Source: Cadophora sp. MPI-SDFR-AT-0126 (Eukaryota > Ascomycota > Leotiomycetes > Helotiales > Ploettnerulaceae). Taken from it: a stretch of 64,000 bases of DNA. The notes under the pieces were generated by a model that made no database searches, was not told where the DNA came from, and saw only the letters and a list, made by a program, of their open reading frames with translations. This document shows positions 58,311 to 64,000 of the stretch, piece by piece. Both the position numbers and the translations under genes were made by a program. Location: positions 2,480,001 through 2,544,000 of the forward strand of contig JAGMVK010000004.1 of assembly GCA_020747065.1 (NCBI GenBank). The letters run 5' to 3'. Position 1 is the stretch's first letter. Every line of letters begins with the position of its first letter.

Positions 58311-61300
58311 TCAGGATCTATGCGATAATGAATGTTTGGCTCTTCTTGAGATTACATGCTTGAGTTTTGTTTTGTTTTCCCGTAGGATGGCTTGGACGAT
58401 CCCAAAAATCGCGAATTATGATAACCGTACAAGTGATGTTGTTTTGCACAAATTAATGGAATCAAGAATATGTAACTGCGAAGGCGATTCCTGTTCACCT
58501 TTTCCTCAGCTTCGGACTGCTTTCCAAGGACCGCGGCGACTTCGCTTCTACTACTATAAAAATCTCTTGAACCTCATGTAAACATACAATAAGAGTAAAT
58601 GCTGACTTTCTGCTCTCTAGACCTGACTGCATAAAGTAACATCACATCATGGAAGTTGGGGACGGCTGTATTATGTTATGCTGTACGTGGCGACTTGATG
58701 GTCGAAAATTTGATTATTGAATGATACTACTGAAAGAAGTGACTCTACTTGAGGATATCTAGAGGTGTAAAATAAGTGGCCATTCGACGTGGTCTGTCAC
58801 GGATGTGCCAGAGTGGTATTTGGGATAGCCGTCTCTGGGAGGTGCGACTTGGCCGGACCTGGAAAGCCAAGAGTATATTTTGGAGTATGGACTGCTTGCG
58901 ATCAAAAAGTAAGCATCTTATCTATAGGAATGTAAATGTCATCGGAGATTCTTAGGTGCCAAGCAACACCTTGAACTCTAAATGCATTTGGGTTGTAGAG
59001 TGATTGTTTACTCGTTGAAAGTTCTCGCTTAATGACCCCGCTTTTCCAAGATCACACAGTCCTCTTTGAACATGCGAAAAGCTATTCGACTGGGGAAAAC
59101 AATTCACCATTTGTAATATTACTTGAGATGGACAGTGGATAGATGTAGGGGCATATCTTTCCTATCAATAGCTCTTCATTGTTGTGTGCCACTTCGAGTT
59201 TCATTAAACAAATCGCACTTGTGGTTACCCGAGGGGCCAAAACGGGAGCAGCATACAGCAAAGTCTGTGGAGATAAAACTGCATTCATGGTCGTGGTGCT
59301 AAGGTATATGGATACTGGAGCTCATATCTTCAAGATTCGTAAGATAACTTTTGTCACCCCAGACTTTGCTGCAGTCTCATCACTGCTGCCCTGGGACACC
59401 CAGGTTATCCACACCAGATGCATAGACACGAATCCGCAGTTCTCTTCCGTAGAACCGACTGTTTACGAAGAGTACTTAGCTTCTTATTATGTATGGATCA
59501 CAACGTTTACTCCCCTCTGCTTGTGAAGCCTCAGCATAGATTCCGGGGGAAGAAATTGGCAGACGGCGCTTACCGCCACGCCACGCGTCCCTTTCTCGAA
59601 ATATAATGACACCATAAAAAGGCCCGAATTATTATGGTCCCGCTGAAGGTTTGTCCTCTTCTATTCAGCGAGGAGCCTTCATCGTATACTCGCGTTAAAT
59701 ACGTGCACTATCCCGACAACCCGAATGCCAACCACTTCAATCTACATCCTAGCAGCAAGCAGATGCACAAGCATGATCGCGAACGGATACGCATTAGGCT
59801 TACAAGGAGTGTGAAGTAGTCAAAGAACGACATTAGTTACTCCAGCCCAGAACAGTATGGTACATTCGCATAAAAGGACTGCATGTGCCTAATGAGAATA
59901 ACACACGCGAACCCCCAAGACAAAAGTCTATACCCAAACACTATTGCTGAAAGTACGGAACACCAGGTCTGATTTTGACCACTTTCCCCCTGATAAATCT
60001 GAAAGATACCCTTTGGAACTTCACGACAATACGTCGGTGATCGTGAGCTGAGATGATACTAACTTGTATGAATCCCGAGAACTCGTTGACCATGACCAGC
60101 ACGTTTGGAAGCCTCATTGCAGCTTAAATTAGCTTGGCAAAAAGGTCCAAGACTGTGCCCTCCTACCAGTAAGGATGGGACAAAAATAGTCGTTTCCGTA
60201 TTGTTTTCCCCGAGGTATTTCCAAGTTCGGGATAGAGATCTCAAGATGGATCTTCGCATCTCGCTTAGAGCTCGTCCCCTTTCCCCTCCTTTTTGCTAGG
60301 GATCTATGAAATGCCTTGAGGAATTCTGGTTATGAACTGGTTATTTTCTAGGATTGTTCACATGTACCGAAGTGAAAGATGGCGTATCGTAGAGAATTGC
60401 TCAAAGACCATACCTAGGTAGATCGTGGTCCTGCCGTGAGCTACAGACGTTGACATGACGGCTGGTGATGAAGCACCGCTTCAGATTCAAGCTGATCACT
60501 GGGTACCAATCTTGCGGTAGTCATCCAAGCATAATAGATCCCGAGCTCGTAGAAAGTCAGGTTCTTGTCTGCCGGATCCGATCGATAAGTGATTGGTCGT
60601 CAAGGGCGTTAAACTCCGAGGTCTTCAACTCTATCGGTACCATTGCGCAATGCAGTGAGCTTAATTGCAAGTAAATAATAGATCGGTCCCTGTTTAGAGT
60701 GGGAGATTAGCTGCACCATATAAAGCGTATTCTTCGAGTACCGACAGAACGAAAGAGGGGCGGATCTCCACGTACTAGCCTGGAGTCGGATGCGAGAAAT
60801 TCGGGTAGGAGCTCGATCCGAGGTATACGACACCAACTACGAAAAACAACTCGAGCACCTAACCTTGCCACTAACATCAATTGACATGTGCATGGAATAT
60901 TCTGTCACCTTTCTTGATCCTCAATCAAAGCTATGGGATTCTTGGAAACGATTGAAACATGTTCTTGGTCCACAGCTACTATTGAGATAGCAAGTCAACA
61001 AAGCCCTCTAAATTCTCCAGAATAAGAAGCCAGGAGCTCGGAAAGATCTTGACATTCTCGGAACTAGAACAGCGAACCGAGCTCCATTTAGCTAGCTCAT
61101 TAAGGCAGATCGTCGGGATCTTCAGATAAGATTCGAAGTTTGCCTCGTGCATTCTTTTGCTCCGCTTGGGCCCACTATACAGTCCCTACTCTGAGTTAAA
61201 GTTCAGAGCTTGGTTGAGTCTGTGGCTGATGACGCTGTGTACGTAATACCACGAGTTGTAGTGGCAAGGTTGAAGGTTCAGTGAAGCTCAAACAACGAGG

Positions 61301-61589
61301 CTTGTCGAGGAGCTAGAAGACGTCCCTTTGTTCTTAACCAGGTTCGAATATAGGGCCTCAGATCGCCATGCACAACCATGTCCACCTATCGGACACAAGA
61401 CTTAAACAATCTATGCCAAGACCTATCACCGATGCCATGCCCCTCATAGAACAACATAATGCGATGCGGATCTTCGCTTTCAGATGACAGCTCCAGGATA
61501 TAAAGGGATGGCACTTCCGCCACCGAATGATAGCTTTTCATCCTCACTTTCGTTCTTGATTCTGATCTACTAGATCTATTCAGTTAAAG
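58311..61589. other. Gene-poor region upstream of the FAD oxidoreductase
   Basis: About 3.3 kb with only short open frames and no recognisable domains. The last 100 bp hold a TATA-like box. Confidence 0.5.
61499..61506 (+). promoter_or_regulatory. TATA-like box of the FAD oxidoreductase gene
   Basis: TATAAAGG 91 bp before the ATG at 61590, a typical distance for a fungal gene with regulated expression. Confidence 0.5.
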
Positions 61590-63235
61590 ATGTTGTTCTC
61601 AAAGCTCTCCTTCGCCGGCCTCATCACGTCTGCTGTGGCCGCTTGTGCCCGGACATATCCTACCACCAACTCCAGCACATCCAATGCAATCACCATTGCC
61701 GATCTGGCAACTGGTGCTAGTTGTGCTTGCACACGGCTCGCTGCTACCTTTGGTGACTCGGTTCTCGCTGCAAACTCGACGAACTATACCACTGAGGTGA
61801 CTGAATATTGGGATATCCGGTCTGATCTTCTACCCAAGTGTGTCTTCTTCCCAGCAGATGCAGACCAAGTCGCCACAGCGGTTTCGACATTTACATCGTG
61901 CGGAGCTCAATTTGCTATTCGTGGAGGTGGCCACATGAACGTATGTAGCACTCCTTCATTTACTCAGATGAGAAAGATCTGATCATTGTACAGTATCCCG
62001 GGTCGAACAACATTGATGGCGGTGTTCTGCTCGCTCTCAACCACCTTACAGACACCATAGTTGCAAGCGACAACTCGTCAATTGCAGTTGGACCCGGTGC
62101 TAGATGGGTCAATGTCTACGAAGCACTCGCTCCTTATGGATTGTATTGTATCGGTGGACGTCTAAAGACGATTGGTGTACCCGGTCTCGAGCTGATCGGC
62201 GGCTTCCACTATCTCATTAACAAGTACGGATTTGCAATGGACAATATCCTCAGCTATGATGTTGTTCTCGGCAATGGTACTCAAGTGGTTGCTGATTCAA
62301 CTACCAACACTGATCTCTTCTGGGCTTTGAAAGGTGGAGCTAGCAATTTCGGTATCGTCACCAAATTCGTCATCAAGGCGCTTCCTATCCCTATGATCAG
62401 TACGACCATTCAGGCGTTTAATGAGTCTTATGCCGAGGATTTCATCGCAGCCACTGTTGAGATGACTCAAAACAACGACGCGGAAATTGGAGCTGGGTCA
62501 GTCGTCAGTATCCAGTATAACGCCACCACAAAGGCTGTCACTCCGTCCCTGCTGGGCGTTCAAGAAGGAACCGAATCGCCACCATCTCGATTTGCAGCAT
62601 ACTCGAAGATCCCTTCCTTGCGGACAATCAACAATGTCTCGACTCCTCGCGAGTGGCACAAAAATCTCGACACCCCCAACCAGATGTTCCGAGTGCAGTT
62701 TGCACACAAGACCATCGTTCCGGATACAGATCAATTGGTCAAGATATTCAAGGCATGGAAGGATGCCGTGGATACCATCAGCGATGTTGAAGGTTTATAC
62801 CCGACTTTTGTCCTGAATATCATGTCAAAGAGTACCATGACGGTGGCCAAGGAGAATGGTTTTGGCAACACCTGGGGCCTGAACGATGATCAAGATCTCA
62901 TCAGTAAGTTTGTTCAGATCATCCCATAATTGACTGAGCTAGCTACTAACATGAACGTTCTAGTCTGGCAACTCTCCACCGGATGGGCTAATGCTGTTGA
63001 TGACCTCCGTATGACCAACTGGGCTCGGGGATTCATCGACTACTGGCACTCCGAGAACCAGGCTGCTGGTCTTGCATCCGAATTCATCTACATGGGCGAC
63101 GCCGGAGAGTTTCAAGAGCCCTTCCTAGGATTTCCTCTTGAGAACGTGCAGAGAATGAGACAAATTCGCGAGGATGTGGATCCGTTGGGAGTCTTCAGCC
63201 GTCTGAATTGGGGTGGCTTCAAGCTCGGAATTTGA
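61590..63235 (+). CDS. Secreted FAD-linked oxidoreductase (berberine-bridge-enzyme-like)
   Basis: Flavoprotein oxidase of the FAD_binding_4 plus BBE type; members oxidise sugars, alkaloid-like or polyketide substrates. The substrate is unknown. Exons 61590-61940, 61994-62903 and 62964-63235 give 510 aa. Signal peptide about 1-18 (LSFAGLITSAVAACA). FAD-binding part: LPKCVFFPADADQVATAVST, AIRGGGHMN (the His position used for covalent FAD in this family), NIDGGVLLALNHL, GARWVNVYEALAPYGLYCIG, GVPGLELIGGFHYLINKYGF, WALKGGASNFGIVTKF. The C-terminal BBE segment holds EFIYMGDAGEFQEPF and REDVDPLGVFSRLNWGGFKL. Several N-glycosylation sites (NSS, NST, NYT) agree with secretion. It is isolated at the end of a gene-poor region, with no biosynthetic cluster visible. 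Confidence 0.92.
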
Positions 63236-64000
63236 GAGCTGTTCGACCAAACGAAAGAGTCCGAAAATTGATGTCTTGTAATTCTTTGTACATACTTCAG
63301 AATCATTTGCTTCTTCAAATTGCCGGCTGGATCGGTCTGCTTGAGTATAGATTGCTGCAGTGCAAATGACTTACTCTGAAGAGTCGATGAGATGCCCCAG
63401 TGGTGGTGGAGTTACACATCAGCTGGAGTGTAGAGAAGGACGATCAAATGCAAACGAAGCGAATCCAAGTATACTCACGTTGAGACATCCAGGATCAGTA
63501 TCTTAGTTGTCGAAGATCTCCATGATATTAGACTGTTTGCTTTAGCTCGACATCTTTGCAAGACGCTTCAACTTGGGTTTGAGAAGAAACGATATGAAGG
63601 AGCTGAATAGCTCGACGAAGAAGTCAGACTAGACGAAGTAATGAACAATTGAATCACCTTCGCACGCTTGACTACTGTGGCTTGCTCATAACCTCAGCTA
63701 TCATATGTCTGGCAGGAGAAAATCCCAAGACATTGAGATAAAAAAGTCCGCTACAGAAAGTGGCCATATGCCCGCATTGTGATTCGTCAATCTCGCGCTC
63801 TCTTCTTACTGAGATAAAAATTCTCTCTCGGTATCATACCTAAATACCAGGCGTGCGGTTCATCTGGTATAGGGGACCTGGCCATTGGGATCTGACTTCT
63901 CAACCGAGGTACCTGGTGTTCAGGAGCATATTGAACAACTGGATGTGATCGGGAGTGGTGTCACTTTCGTAGAGCTACCAATAGATTTGCTACTTGATAT
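63236..64000. other. Downstream region to window end
   Basis: About 0.76 kb after the oxidoreductase stop, AT-rich. No supported gene. Confidence 0.5.

Noticed and set aside
61341..61352. tRNA B-box-like GGTTCGAATA
   Set aside because: Does not match the B-box end (TCC) and no cloverleaf can be folded around it.

Overview
The window looks like nuclear DNA of a filamentous ascomycete (Pezizomycotina). Genes are split by short introns (about 45-165 nt) with GTAAGT/GTATGT-type donors, CTAAC/CTGAC-like branch sites and CAG/TAG acceptors. It carries a velvet regulator (VeA), an Spt23/Mga2-type regulator and a Fet3/Ftr1 iron-uptake pair. I suspect Leotiomycetes, but only from general resemblance of the proteins. 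Exons below were assembled by reading splice signals and checking reading-frame phase.

Left part (1-12.8 kb). Four genes lie on the minus strand: the endocytic actin-patch scaffold Sla1 (cut by the window edge, with an apparent one-base frameshift), an anion:cation symporter-type MFS transporter, a TLC-domain membrane protein, and a cytosine-deaminase-like amidohydrolase in which two catalytic positions look substituted. The amidohydrolase is divergent from COG8, a Golgi tether subunit on the plus strand. A possible small membrane-protein gene lies between the MFS and TLC genes.

Iron module (13.8-19.3 kb). The iron permease FTR1 (minus) and the multicopper ferroxidase FET3 (plus) are divergent across a 2.0 kb promoter. 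That promoter has a perfect ATCTGATAA and two one-mismatch copies, the site read by SreA/Sre1-type GATA iron repressors. The two proteins form the high-affinity reductive iron uptake complex.

Middle (20-42 kb), all plus strand: a PP2C phosphatase (Ptc6-like, probably mitochondrial), 6-phosphofructo-2-kinase/fructose-2,6-bisphosphatase, RNase H1 with two hybrid-binding domains, a Na+/H+ antiporter, and a tail-anchored IPT/ankyrin activator of the Spt23/Mga2 class. Several of these have unresolved or extendable N-termini.

Right part (43-64 kb). A low-complexity coiled-coil protein of unknown function with an 18-nt first exon and the velvet regulator VeA lie on the minus strand. About 11.7 kb follows with almost no supported gene, although one 250-codon open frame without Met is present. 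Last comes a secreted FAD-dependent (berberine-bridge-type) oxidoreductase. I saw no convincing tRNA, rRNA, CRISPR array or transposon. I found no clearly new system; the best leads are the iron promoter, the altered amidohydrolase, and the alternative N-termini.
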